A DNA stretch of 12,677 nt from Desulfarculus sp. (GTDB lineage Bacteria > Desulfobacterota > Desulfarculia > Desulfarculales > Desulfarculaceae): NCBI GenBank assembly GCA_020216805.1, contig JAIWNN010000143.1:1-12677 (forward strand), written 5' to 3'. Below the pieces are notes generated by a model. That model was not told the origin of the DNA and did not search any database. It saw only the letters and a list, made by a program, of their open reading frames with translations. This document shows, one piece after another, positions 1 through 8,058 of the stretch; the stretch's first letter is position 1; the number at the start of each line of letters is the position of its first letter. The position numbers were made by a program, and so were the translations under genes.

Positions 1-488
1 TCCCAATCCGGGCCTGACCCGGACCGGCCAGCAGCGGCCAGAGGACCCAAGGGTGGCTCCACCACGACCTGGCGGTCCGCGCCGGACTGGCGGTCCGTGC
101 CGGACTGGCGGCCGGCGCCGGACTGACGGTCCGCGCCGGGCTGGCGGCCGGCGCCGGACTGACGGCCGGCGGCCGATGCCTGGGGGCCGAAGGGCCGGGC
201 GGAGCCAGGACCGAATTGGTCGAAGCGGTAATCGCGCTGGCCGGTGCGGGGAGCCCAGTCGGCGAAGCGATAGGGGCTCACCTCCGGGCCGGGCTTCAGA
301 TGGCGCAGCAGCAGGCCGTGGGCGGCGTTGATCCGCGCCATCGCCCCGGCCGGGGCCTGAGGGTTGAGGTCCGGGTGCAGCTCGCGGGCCAGGCGGCGAT
401 AGGCGGCCTTGACCTGCTCCAGCCCCGCTCCGGGCGCGAGTCCCAGGGCGGCGTAGGCCTGGTCCAAAGCAAAGGTGGCGTGGGGCAT
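1..488 (-). CDS. J-domain (DnaJ-like) protein, C-terminus cut by window edge
   Basis: A J domain fills about residues 8-65, with the Hsp70-stimulating HPD tripeptide at 38-40 in the context RELHPDLNP, preceded by the helix-II pattern VKAAYRRLAREL. J domains recruit DnaK/Hsp70 and trigger its ATPase. Only 162 codons lie in the window and the frame is open at base 1. After the J domain comes a Pro/Gly/Arg-rich stretch with six hexapeptide repeats (residues 105-140), which is not a classic DnaJ G/F region; no zinc-finger cysteines are visible. The start is ATG at 488, with GGGAG seven bases upstream on the minus strand. It lies downstream of, and in the same direction as, the response regulator, but has a sigma-54-type promoter of its own at 551-567. 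This is probably a specialised co-chaperone rather than DnaJ itself; its client is unknown. The J domain is a firm call and the protein's role is open. Confidence 0.85.
   Translation of the reverse strand, partial: MPHATFALDQAYAALGLAPGAGLEQVKAAYRRLARELHPDLNPQAPAGAMARINAAHGLLLRHLKPGPEVSPYRFADWAPRTGQRDYRFDQFGPGSARPFGPQASAAGRQSGAGRQPGADRQSGAGRQSGTDRQSGADRQVVVEPPLGPLAAAGRSGSGPDW
69..176. repeat. Six tandem 18-bp repeats inside the J-domain gene
   Basis: Six head-to-tail 18-bp units (plus-strand consensus ctggcggyccgcgccgga) start at 69, 87, 105, 123, 141 and 159. On the minus strand they encode, in order, SAAGRQ, SGAGRQ, PGADRQ, SGAGRQ, SGTDRQ and SGADRQ. The unit is a multiple of three, so copy-number changes keep the frame. 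The array forms a charged, disordered-looking linker after the J domain. Confidence 0.9.
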
Positions 489-514
489 GGTCGGGCTCCC
501 GGGGGCGGCCAAGT

Positions 515-581
515 GGCCGCAACTCTGGTTGCTGGCTCGACCATCCATGTAGCAAGGCGGATGCCAGGGAGGGTTGCGGCC
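515..581. repeat. Inverted repeat bracketing the sigma-54 promoter
   Basis: GGCCGCAAC (515-523) and GTTGCGGCC (573-581) are perfect 9-bp inverted arms around a 49-bp spacer holding the -24/-12 elements and the predicted start site. They could be half-sites for a regulator or chance in GC-rich DNA. Confidence 0.4.
551..567 (-). promoter_or_regulatory. Sigma-54 (-24/-12) promoter for the J-domain gene
   Basis: Read on the minus strand, the sequence is CTGGCAT-CCGCC-TTGCT. It matches the RpoN consensus YTGGCAYRNNNNTTGCW at all fixed positions except the R. The GG (565-564) and GC (553-552) doublets have the exact required spacing. The predicted transcription start near 540 leaves a leader of about 52 nt before the ATG at 488. 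A sigma-54-dependent activator gene sits just upstream, which supports a functional site. Confidence 0.7.
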
Positions 582-740
582 GGTAACTGGCCGTCATGCC
601 GGACCAAAGCGGGCTGGAGCCAACCAGGGCGGGGCGGGCGGCAAGCCCCGGGCGCGCAGACCCCAGACCGCTTCGGGCCCGCCCTGGCCGCCGCCCCGAC
701 CGTCCCTGGCGGGGATAATCAGCATGCATGGCCGTGAAAT

Positions 741-750
741 CAACCGGTTG
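741..750. promoter_or_regulatory. Candidate activator site, palindrome CAACCGGTTG
   Basis: A perfect 10-bp palindrome about 205 bp upstream of the predicted sigma-54 start, within the distance range used by NtrC-family activators. The Fis-type helix-turn-helix of such proteins binds dyad sites. Assigning it to the neighbouring regulator is inference. Confidence 0.3.
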
Positions 751-780
751 GGCCAGGCGTGCAGATGGGTTCACATCGGG

Positions 781-800
781 TGGCGCGCCAATTCACGCCA
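781..800. promoter_or_regulatory. Candidate activator site, overlapping dyads
   Basis: TGGCGCGCCA (781-790) is a perfect palindrome, and the arms TGGCG (781-785) and CGCCA (796-800) form a second, wider dyad over the same bases. It lies about 250 bp upstream of the predicted sigma-54 start and just past the response regulator stop. Its spacing suits an enhancer-like site, but the sequence is not a known consensus. Confidence 0.25.
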
Positions 801-823
801 AATCGCGGGGGGCAGGCGGCAGG

Positions 824-2211
<1,388 letters not shown>

Positions 2212-2215
<4 letters not shown>

Positions 2216-3231
2216 GCCGTCCCGCCGTCCGGCTTTTGTCCGCAGACCAGGCCCGCGGCCGGGTCTGCCCGGACCGGTCCGTCATAGCGCACCTGGGTCA
2301 GGCCGGCCTTGACCAGCATGGCCTTGATCTCGGCCGCGGTGTAGGACTGTCCGCGTCGGGTGTTGATCAGCATGTTCAGGCCGAACAGACCCGGCCAGGC
2401 CAGACCGGGAATCTGGACCACGAACTCCTGCACCCAAAGCCAGCCACCGGGCTTGAGGGCCTCGGCCGCAGCCCGCACCAGCCGCTCGCATTCCTCCGGA
2501 CCCTCGCCGTGCAGGATCTGGCTCAGCCAGGCCACGTCATAGGGGCCGCCCAGGTCGTCGCGGAGGAAGTCGCCTTCGCGGAACCTCACCCGCTCCGCCC
2601 CGGGGTGCAGCGCTGCCTCGGCCTGGAAATGCTCCCGGGCCTGGGGCAGGTCGAAGACGATGGCCGAAAGGCCGGGCACCTCGTCGGCGAAGGTCAGCCC
2701 GTACACGCCCGGGCCGCCGCCCAGATCCAACAGGATCTGGCCCGGCTTGAGTCCCAGGCGGCCGGCCATGCCCGGGGCCTGGCGGCGGGCGATGTCGCGC
2801 ATGGCGCGGTAGAAGTGGGCCCGGGGGGCGGGGCCGGTCTGGTCCAGGGCCGGGCGCTCCACCGGCTGGCCCCGGCGCACGCACTCGGCCAACTGGGCCC
2901 AGTCGCCGACCATGTCGGCCATGTGCAGGATCACGCTGCTCAGGTCCCGGGGCCCGCCCGGTGTGAAGTGCTCGACCACCCCGGGGTTGAGGCTCAGTTG
3001 GCCGTCCTGCTCGCGCACCAGGTCCAGCACCAGCAGCGCCCGCACCAGGATAGCCAACCCCCGGGGGGACAACCCCAGGCGCTCGGCCAGCTCCGCCGGG
3101 CTGGCCGGCCCGGCGGCCAGAGCCTCGGTCAGGCCGCAACGCACCGCCGCGTGCAAGGTGCAGGACTCCCAATAGGCGCTGGCCACCGCCCGCAGGCGCT
3201 CCGGCCCCCAGGGCGTGGTTTGGTTGTTCAT
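2212..3231 (-). CDS. SAM-dependent O-methyltransferase (COMT/family 2 type)
   Basis: A 339-aa protein with the two-part layout of the plant-COMT/CrtF/hydroxyindole O-methyltransferase family. The N-terminal winged-helix dimerisation region contains SPAELAERLGLSPRGLAILV. The Rossmann methyltransferase domain has the SAM-binding glycine motif LLDLGGGPG, the acidic FDLPQA strand, and the typical WLSQILHGEGPEECERLV segment with the family's usual catalytic-base His, followed by LKPGGWLWVQE. The substrate, probably a small phenolic or hydroxylated metabolite, cannot be told. I chose ATG 3231: GGAGGG sits three bases upstream, and the alternative GTG at 3261 would lie almost on the predicted transcription start. 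The stop overlaps the response regulator start by 4 bp (ATGA), making this the first gene of a two-gene operon. Pairing such an enzyme with a sigma-54 regulator is unusual. Confidence 0.88.
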
Positions 3232-3269
3232 GGTCCCTCCATGGCTGGGTTGACGCTCCACTCCCGGCC

Positions 3270-3299
3270 AGGATAGGCCGGGGCCGGGGGCGGGGTCAA
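3270..3299 (-). promoter_or_regulatory. Sigma-70 promoter for methyltransferase-regulator operon
   Basis: On the minus strand, TTGACC (3299-3294) is followed after 18 bp by TATCCT (3275-3270). The first matches 5 of 6 and the second 4 of 6 consensus bases. The predicted start near 3263 gives a leader of about 32 nt to ATG 3231, which supports that start codon. Confidence 0.5.
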
Positions 3300-3305
3300 G
3301 CCGCG

Positions 3306-3334
3306 TTGCCAGCGACGGCCGGTCGTGCTAACGT
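3306..3334 (+). promoter_or_regulatory. Possible extended -10 promoter for HD-GYP gene
   Basis: TTGCCA (3306-3311, 5 of 6) lies 17 bp before TAACGT (3329-3334, 3 of 6), with an upstream TG (3326-3327) of the extended -10 type. The predicted start near 3341 lies about 22 nt before ATG 3363. The -10 match is weak. Confidence 0.35.
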
Positions 3335-3337
3335 CTG

Positions 3338-3351
3338 GCTGATTTATCAGC
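3338..3351. promoter_or_regulatory. Palindrome GCTGATTTATCAGC in HD-GYP leader
   Basis: Perfect 6-bp arms (GCTGAT/ATCAGC) with a TT centre sit at the predicted transcription start of the HD-GYP gene, ending 11 bp before its ATG. It is one of the few AT-rich spots in the window. It could be an operator or a small leader hairpin near the ribosome binding site. Confidence 0.4.
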
Positions 3352-3362
3352 GACGAGGCCAG

Positions 3363-4433
3363 ATGGAACCGGAGCAGCCCCAGACCCAGGCCGAGCGCCA
3401 CCTGTTGGACAAACCCCTGGACCGCAAGCGGCTCCAGGTGGACTTCGACCCCGCCGACTACGGCCTGGCGCCCCTGGCCCTGGAGCTGCTCATGCCCGGC
3501 CGCCCCACCCCGGCCGACCTCTACCTGCCCTTCTACGACCGCCACCAGCGCCGGGTGATCATGGAGCACGCCTGCCAGCGGGGCGAGGAGTTCCGCTCCC
3601 TGTGGCGCGACCGCCTGTTGGCGGCCAACCAGCGCCAGGTCTATGTCAAGCTGGACCAAGTCCCCCGGCTCCAGGACTACTTCGAACGCTTCGCCCCGGC
3701 CATGGTGGAGGACGAGGACCGACCGGTCAAGCAGCGGGCGCGGGTGATCCAGGAGCTGGCCCTGTTCAACTTGAACGTCTTTTTCGCCGGCGACGACCCC
3801 AGCCCCCAGGCGGTGCGCACCCTGGTGGGCCAGGTGCAGCAGAGCGTCAACCGCCTCACCGCCGACCCCCAGGTTCTCACCCGCCTGAGCGGCCTGCTGC
3901 GCACCGACTACAGCCTCTACACCCACTCGGTCAACGTGGCCATGCTGTTGATGGCCCTGGCCCGCTACCTGGGCTTCAACCACGCCACCACCCACGCCTT
4001 CGGGGTGGGCGGCATGCTGCACGACGTGGGGCGCTCGCGCCTGCCCCGGGGCCTGGTCAGCAAGACCGGGCCCCTGGACGAGGCGGAGCGGGCCCAGGTG
4101 CGCCAGCACCCCGTCCTGGGCCACCAGATGCTGGCCCAGTTGGGGGCGGTGCCCCACGACGCCATGATGATCGTGCTGCACCACCACGAGAACGCCGACG
4201 GCAGCGGCTATCCCCACGGGCTCAAGGCCGAGCGCACCCCCCTCCCGGCCCGCCTCTGCCGCCTGGTGGACGCCTTCGACGCCATGACCAGCCGGCGACC
4301 CCATCAGGACGCCCGCAGCGCCTACCAGGCGGCCGCAACCATGCTGCAGGAGTCGACCAGCGCCTTCGGCAAGGACCTGGTGCCCACCTTCATCCGTTTT
4401 CTGGGCAGCCCCTTCGTGGCCGAATCCGAGTAG
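3363..4433 (+). CDS. HD-GYP domain protein (probable cyclic-di-GMP phosphodiesterase)
   Basis: A 356-aa protein. The C-terminal HD-GYP domain (about 175-335) has the first metal His in YTHSVNVA (188), the HD pair (220-221, LHDVGRSRLP), the His of RQHPVLG (249), the HHE triad (274-276) and the DGSGYP signature (279-284). Such domains hydrolyse cyclic di-GMP, or in some cases cGAMP, with a bi- or trinuclear metal centre. The usual HDxGK lysine is Arg here (HDVGR). The N-terminal half (about 20-150) is not REC, PAS or GAF by eye; a stretch near DLYLPFYDRHQRRV looks like a compact beta/alpha sensor domain I cannot name. No transmembrane segment is apparent. I chose ATG 3363, with GAGG four bases upstream; the upstream TTG at 3306 would lie at the promoter. 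It is divergent from the methyltransferase operon and transcribed alone. Confidence 0.88.
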   Translation: MEPEQPQTQAERHLLDKPLDRKRLQVDFDPADYGLAPLALELLMPGRPTPADLYLPFYDRHQRRVIMEHACQRGEEFRSLWRDRLLAANQRQVYVKLDQVPRLQDYFERFAPAMVEDEDRPVKQRARVIQELALFNLNVFFAGDDPSPQAVRTLVGQVQQSVNRLTADPQVLTRLSGLLRTDYSLYTHSVNVAMLLMALARYLGFNHATTHAFGVGGMLHDVGRSRLPRGLVSKTGPLDEAERAQVRQHPVLGHQMLAQLGAVPHDAMMIVLHHHENADGSGYPHGLKAERTPLPARLCRLVDAFDAMTSRRPHQDARSAYQAAATMLQESTSAFGKDLVPTFIRFLGSPFVAESE

Positions 4434-4649
4434 CGGCCGCTTGGCGCTCGAAGCCGATGGCCGCCGTCACGTCAAGGGCCTGCTGGCCACCGCCTTGGCG
4501 CCGGCCGGGGCGGAACCGCCTTCGGCAGCTATCGGAAATGGCCGTCACCGCTGCGTCGAGAAGCGGTCCCGGGCCAAGGCGCGGGGGGCCACCACGGGAG
4601 CGGGCGAGGCACGGGCGGAAGCCATGACTTACCCGACCCCGAGCGGGCA

Positions 4650-4669
4650 CCGCCGGGGGCGCCCGGCGG
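4650..4669. other. 8-bp perfect hairpin between convergent genes
   Basis: CCGCCGGG (4650-4657), loop GGCG, CCCGGCGG (4662-4669) is a perfect 8-bp stem directly after the acyl-CoA ligase stop (4671-4673). It sits where a terminator would be expected, but no T-run follows on either strand, so an RNA 3'-end or pause structure is as likely. The rest of 4434-4649 shows nothing I can support. Confidence 0.35.
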
Positions 4670-4670
4670 C

Positions 4671-6494
4671 CTAGGCTTTGTACATGGCGTCGATCAGGTC
4701 CTTGTAGGCCTGGTTGATGTGCTTGCGCTTGATCTTCATGGTGGGCGTCACCTCGCCGTCCTCCTCCAGGAGCTTCTTGGGCAGGATGGTGAATTTCTTG
4801 ATCTGCTCCACCCGGGCCAGGGTTTGGTTGACTTTGTCCACCTCCTGTTGGATCAGCTCCACCACCTCCTTGGCCTGGGTGAGGCTGGCGTAGGTGGTGA
4901 AGGGGATTTTGTTCTCCTGGGCGTATTTGACCACGTTGTCCTCGTCGATGAAGATCAGGGCCGAGAGGAACTTGCGCTGGTCGCCGATCACCACCGCGTC
5001 GTTGATGTAGGGGCTGAACTTGAGCTGGTTCTCCAGGTTCTGGGGGGCGATGTTCTTGCCGCCGCTGGTGATGATCAGGTCCTTCTTGCGGTCGGTGATT
5101 TTGAGGAACCCGCGGTCGTCGATCTCGCCCACGTCGCCGGAGTGCAGCCAGCCGCCGGCCAGGGTCTCGGCGGTGGCCTCGGGATTCTTGTAATAACCCA
5201 GGAAGACGTTGGGTCCCCGCACCAGGATCTCGCCGTCGTCGGCGATGGCGATCTCCACCCCGGGGATGGCCGGGCCCACGTTGTCGGCCTCGATGACCTC
5301 GCCCTGATGGATGCTGGTGGGGCCGGTGTCCTCGGTCTGGCCGTAGACCTGGCGCAGGGGCACCCCGATGGCGTGGTAGAAGCGCAGCACGTCGGGGCTG
5401 ATGGGCGCGGCCCCGCTGATGGCCACCCGCACCCGCTCGAAGCCCAGGCGCTCCTTGAGCTTTTTGAAGACCGCGAAGTGGGCCAGGGCGAAGGCCAGCC
5501 TGAGCCCGGCCGGCACTCCGCCGGGGCTGAGGCGGGCCAAGGCGCGCTTGCGGCCGATGGCCAGGGCCAGGCCGAAGACCTGGCGTTTGAACCAGGTGGC
5601 GTCCTTCATCTTGATGGCGATGGTGCTGGCGTATTTTTCCCAGATGCGCGGCACCGCGAAGAAGACGGTGGGGCTGATCTCCACCACGTTGTCGGTGACG
5701 GTGTCGGTGTTTTCGATGAAGTTGATGGTGTAGGTGAAGGCCAGGGGCATGTAGACGCTGAACATGCGTTCGGCGATGTGGGACAGGGGCAGGAAGGACA
5801 AGAGCTCGTCCTCGGCGAAGACCGGCACCGCCTGCCTGAGGGCCTGGGTGGTCCAGAGCACGTTGCGGTGGCTGAGCATGGCCCCCTTGGGCGGTCCGGT
5901 GGTGCCGCTGGTGTAGATCAGAAGGGCCAGGTCGTCGGGTCCGCGCGACTCCAGTCCCTGGCGCAGGGCCTCGGGGTGGGCCTGGCCATATTCCTGGCCC
6001 AGGGCCAGGAGCTGGTCGAAATCGATGACCATGGGGTCGTGGAAGTGGCGCAGGCCCTCGGTGTCGATGACCACGATCTTGGTCAGATGGGGGCACTGAT
6101 CGCGCACCTGGAGGGCCTTGTCCAACTGCTCCTCGTTCTCCACCACGAAGACCTTGGCTTCGGAGTGCTGGAGGATGTACTGGACCTCCACCGCGGCGTT
6201 GGTGGTGTAGATGCCCACCGTCACCCCGCCGGCGGCCATGGTTCCCATGTCGGCGATGAGCCATTCCGGGCAGTTCTCGCCGATGACGGCCACGGTGTCG
6301 CCGGGGTTGAGGCCCAGGGCCATCAGACCCAGGGCGGCCAGGCCGGCGCGGCGGCCGTACTCGGCCCAGGAGATGTCGCGCCACAGGCCCAGCTCCTTGA
6401 CCCGCATGGCGGTGCGCGGGCCCAGCTCGGCGGCGCGGTTCATCAGCACTTGGGGGATGGTTCGGGGTTCGGCGAAGGTGATTGGATCGGCCAT
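4671..6494 (-). CDS. Long-chain acyl-CoA synthetase (AMP-forming, FadD/FAA1-like)
   Basis: A 607-aa ANL-superfamily enzyme that activates fatty acids to acyl-CoA through an acyl-adenylate. Visible motifs are the phosphate-binding loop YTSGTTGPPK (194-203), YGQTED (384-389), the ATP-ribose Asp in HSGD (454), TDRKKD (468-472), the hinge/A8 SGGKNIAPQNLEN (477-489) and the C-terminal A10 lysine in TPTMKIKRK (about 587). Length, the SFLPLSHIAERM segment and the long central insert point to the long-chain class rather than acetyl-CoA synthetase; chain length cannot be fixed from sequence. No transmembrane helix is clear, so it is probably cytosolic or peripheral. Start ATG 6494 has AGGGG six bases upstream. 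A palindrome (6548-6561) and a sigma-70-like promoter lie in the 173-bp gap behind the poly(A) polymerase stop, suggesting independent control. I see no beta-oxidation neighbours. Confidence 0.93.
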   Translation of the reverse strand: MADPITFAEPRTIPQVLMNRAAELGPRTAMRVKELGLWRDISWAEYGRRAGLAALGLMALGLNPGDTVAVIGENCPEWLIADMGTMAAGGVTVGIYTTNAAVEVQYILQHSEAKVFVVENEEQLDKALQVRDQCPHLTKIVVIDTEGLRHFHDPMVIDFDQLLALGQEYGQAHPEALRQGLESRGPDDLALLIYTSGTTGPPKGAMLSHRNVLWTTQALRQAVPVFAEDELLSFLPLSHIAERMFSVYMPLAFTYTINFIENTDTVTDNVVEISPTVFFAVPRIWEKYASTIAIKMKDATWFKRQVFGLALAIGRKRALARLSPGGVPAGLRLAFALAHFAVFKKLKERLGFERVRVAISGAAPISPDVLRFYHAIGVPLRQVYGQTEDTGPTSIHQGEVIEADNVGPAIPGVEIAIADDGEILVRGPNVFLGYYKNPEATAETLAGGWLHSGDVGEIDDRGFLKITDRKKDLIITSGGKNIAPQNLENQLKFSPYINDAVVIGDQRKFLSALIFIDEDNVVKYAQENKIPFTTYASLTQAKEVVELIQQEVDKVNQTLARVEQIKKFTILPKKLLEEDGEVTPTMKIKRKHINQAYKDLIDAMYKA

Positions 6495-6540
6495 GGCTGC
6501 CCCTCGCGGCCGGCGGGGCGGAAAAGGCCCGGCCCGCCCG

Positions 6541-6564
6541 CCTGTTGGTCTTGGGCAAGACAGG
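6541..6564. promoter_or_regulatory. Palindromic operator candidate in acyl-CoA ligase leader
   Basis: GTCTTG-GG-CAAGAC (6548-6561) is a perfect 14-bp inverted repeat; outer arms CCTGT (6541-6545) and ACAGG (6560-6564) add a second dyad. It lies just downstream of the predicted transcription start (near 6569) and about 50 bp before the ATG, a usual place for a TetR/GntR-type repressor site. The binding protein is unknown. Confidence 0.4.
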
Positions 6565-6575
6565 TGGGTCTGGTC

Positions 6576-6605
6576 ATTATGCCAAATCCGGAACCCGGTT
6601 TTGAA
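6576..6605 (-). promoter_or_regulatory. Sigma-70-like promoter for acyl-CoA ligase
   Basis: On the minus strand TTCAAA (6605-6600, 4 of 6) and CATAAT (6581-6576, 5 of 6) are separated by 18 bp. The predicted start near 6569 leaves a leader of about 75 nt. It is the only AT-rich hexamer pair in this gap. Confidence 0.4.
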
Positions 6606-6667
6606 GCGGGAAGCGGGGTGGGGCGGCGAAGGGCGGGCTTTTGGCGCGGCCGGGCGGCGCGGACCGG

Positions 6668-7960
6668 CTAAAACGCGGCCGGGGCAGGCGCGCCGTTTTT
6701 GCGGCGGCGGCGGCGGCGGCGGGGGCGGCGGCGGTTGGGTTCGGCCGGTTTCTCGCCGCCAAAGGCGGCCAACAGATCCCGGCCCAGCAGCCGGGCCAGC
6801 TCCTGGGCCTCGGCGAAATAGCCTTTTTGCGCGAGCTTTTTGGGCAGGCGCAGGCCGGGCTCGGCCAGGGTGAGATAGCTCATCAACCCAGCCGCCTGGC
6901 AGGCCCGCTCTATAACCCGCTTGGCGAAGGCCACCGGCGCGGCCAGCTCGGGCAGGGTCTGGCGCACCCAGAGCTGCCAACCCACCCGGCCGCCGCGCCC
7001 GGGGGCGAATTCCCGCCCCTGGCTGGCCAGCTCCAGGGCCGGCCACAACAGCGCGCCCACCACCGCCGGGTCGTCCGGGGGCTGGCCCTGGGCCACGGCG
7101 GCATCCACCCGGGCCAGGTTGGCGACGGCCGCCGCCCGCCAGGGGCTGTCGACCGGGCCATAGGCCGGCTCCAGGGTGGGCAGCAGGCTGTAAAGCACTC
7201 CGGTGGCATGGGCCAGCTCCAGCCAGGCCGCCGCCGCCCCGCCCTTGAGGTCGCGCATCAGCTCGTCGCGGATGCGGCTGGGGGGGCAGAGGGAGAGCTC
7301 GCCCCGGTGGTGGTGCACCGCGGCCAGGGTCTCGGGGGTGAGACTGAAGCCGGTGCGGGCGGCGTGGCGGATGGCGCGCAGCACCCGCACCGGGTCGCGG
7401 TGGAAGCGCACCTCGGCGTCGCCCACCGCCCGGATGCGCCCGGCCTGGAGGTCGGCCAGCCCGCCCACGTAGTCCACCACCGAGAAGTCGGCGATGTTGT
7501 AGAACAGGGCGTTGATGGTCAGATCCCGGCGCAGGGCGTCCTCGGCCGGGGTGCCGAAGGTGTTGTTGGCCTGGAGCACCGCGTCGTCGGCCGGATCGGC
7601 CAGCTTGCGGAAGGTGCTGACCTCGATCAGCTTGTCGCGGGAGAAGAACACCTGGACCAGGCGGAAGCGCCGGCCGATGATGCGGCTGTTGCGGAACAGG
7701 CGGTGGACCTGGCTGGGATGGGCGTCGGTGCCCACGTCGAAATCCTTGGGCCGGCGGCCCAGGAGCAGGTCGCGCACGCTGCCGCCCACCAGGTAGGCCA
7801 GGTAGCCGTGGCGCTGCAGGCGGTAGAGCACCTTCAGGGCCTCGGGATCGATGTTCTTGCGGCTGATGCCGTGTTCGGCCCGGGGAACGATGCGCGGTTC
7901 GGGGGCCGGCGGGCTCTCGGACGGGTCCAGCTGCGTGGTCTGGTGGCGGGGTTGGTCCAC
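6668..7960 (-). CDS. pcnB: Poly(A) polymerase, PcnB type
   Basis: A 430-aa class II nucleotidyltransferase. The head domain has GGSVRDLLLG (59-68) and catalytic Asp residues in PKDFDVG (D73, D75), then RRDLTINAL (144-152) and RDPVRVLRAIR (188-198). The segment RNSRIIGRRFRLVQV (90-104) is the signature separating bacterial poly(A) polymerase from CCA-adding enzyme. The N-terminal IVPRAEHGISRK matches the E. coli PcnB start region. PcnB adds 3' A-tails that feed RNA decay. The C-terminus is an Arg-rich tail (about 410-421), also typical of PcnB and encoded by a near-pure GCC/CGG repeat. The start is uncertain: GTG 7960 is the first usable codon, but its GGGAG lies 13 bases away, and I see no ATG upstream or near. 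It is divergent from the phosphatase gene. Confidence 0.85.
   Translation of the reverse strand: MDQPRHQTTQLDPSESPPAPEPRIVPRAEHGISRKNIDPEALKVLYRLQRHGYLAYLVGGSVRDLLLGRRPKDFDVGTDAHPSQVHRLFRNSRIIGRRFRLVQVFFSRDKLIEVSTFRKLADPADDAVLQANNTFGTPAEDALRRDLTINALFYNIADFSVVDYVGGLADLQAGRIRAVGDAEVRFHRDPVRVLRAIRHAARTGFSLTPETLAAVHHHRGELSLCPPSRIRDELMRDLKGGAAAAWLELAHATGVLYSLLPTLEPAYGPVDSPWRAAAVANLARVDAAVAQGQPPDDPAVVGALLWPALELASQGREFAPGRGGRVGWQLWVRQTLPELAAPVAFAKRVIERACQAAGLMSYLTLAEPGLRLPKKLAQKGYFAEAQELARLLGRDLLAAFGGEKPAEPNRRRPRRRRRRRKNGAPAPAAF
6702..6737. repeat. GGC/CGG microsatellite coding for the PcnB Arg tail
   Basis: A run of gcggcggcggcggcgg... broken by ggggg covers about 36 bp and encodes the consecutive Arg residues at the PcnB C-terminus on the minus strand. 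Triplet slippage here would change tail length without breaking the frame. Confidence 0.7.
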
Positions 7961-8008
7961 GGTAATAAAAGCGTCTCCCAGGTGTCGCCGGCGCGGGTTT
8001 CGGGCTAT

Positions 8009-8036
8009 CTTATAGCACAGCCGGGGGGAAAACCAA
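8009..8036 (-). promoter_or_regulatory. Sigma-70-like promoter for pcnB
   Basis: On the minus strand TTGGTT (8036-8031) and TATAAG (8014-8009, 5 of 6) are separated by 16 bp; predicted start near 8002, about 40 nt before GTG 7960. The -10 falls in an inverted repeat GCTAT-CTT-ATAGC (8004-8016), so the plus strand also carries TATAG-like bases that could serve the divergent phosphatase gene, though I find no good -35 for it. Confidence 0.4.
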
Positions 8037-8058
8037 GGGGTTGTCAGGATGATGGCGC

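Larger units (their letters stand above)
489..823. other. Non-coding regulatory gap between response regulator and J-domain gene
   Basis: This 335-bp stretch has no convincing coding sequence; the frames open across it are GC-rich shadows without family resemblance. It holds the sigma-54 promoter (551-567), a 9-bp inverted repeat around it (515-523 with 573-581), and perfect palindromes at 723-730 (CATGCATG), 741-750 (CAACCGGTTG) and 781-790 (TGGCGCGCCA). I see no rho-independent terminator after the response regulator stop at 824, so read-through into the J-domain gene remains possible. Confidence 0.6.

Noticed and set aside
69..176. CRISPR array
   Set aside because: The 18-bp units are contiguous, have no unique spacers and lie within a coding frame.
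296..607. 103-codon minus-strand frame over the J-domain start
   Set aside because: Its translation is Trp/Pro/Arg-rich noise; the adjacent frame from ATG 488 gives the intact J domain.
3282..3316. Possible second sigma-54 promoter (TGGCAACGCGGCTTGAC, minus strand) before the methyltransferase
   Set aside because: Doublet spacing is off by one and the GC of the -12 box is missing; the overlapping sigma-70 match explains it better.
4441..4674. 77-codon plus-strand frame between convergent genes
   Set aside because: No ribosome binding site, Ala/Arg/Gly-rich, no family resemblance; ends in the hairpin after the ligase stop.
4719..6671. 650-codon open frame opposite the acyl-CoA ligase
   Set aside because: Antisense shadow: composition follows the complement of ligase codons, with no domain and no ribosome binding site.
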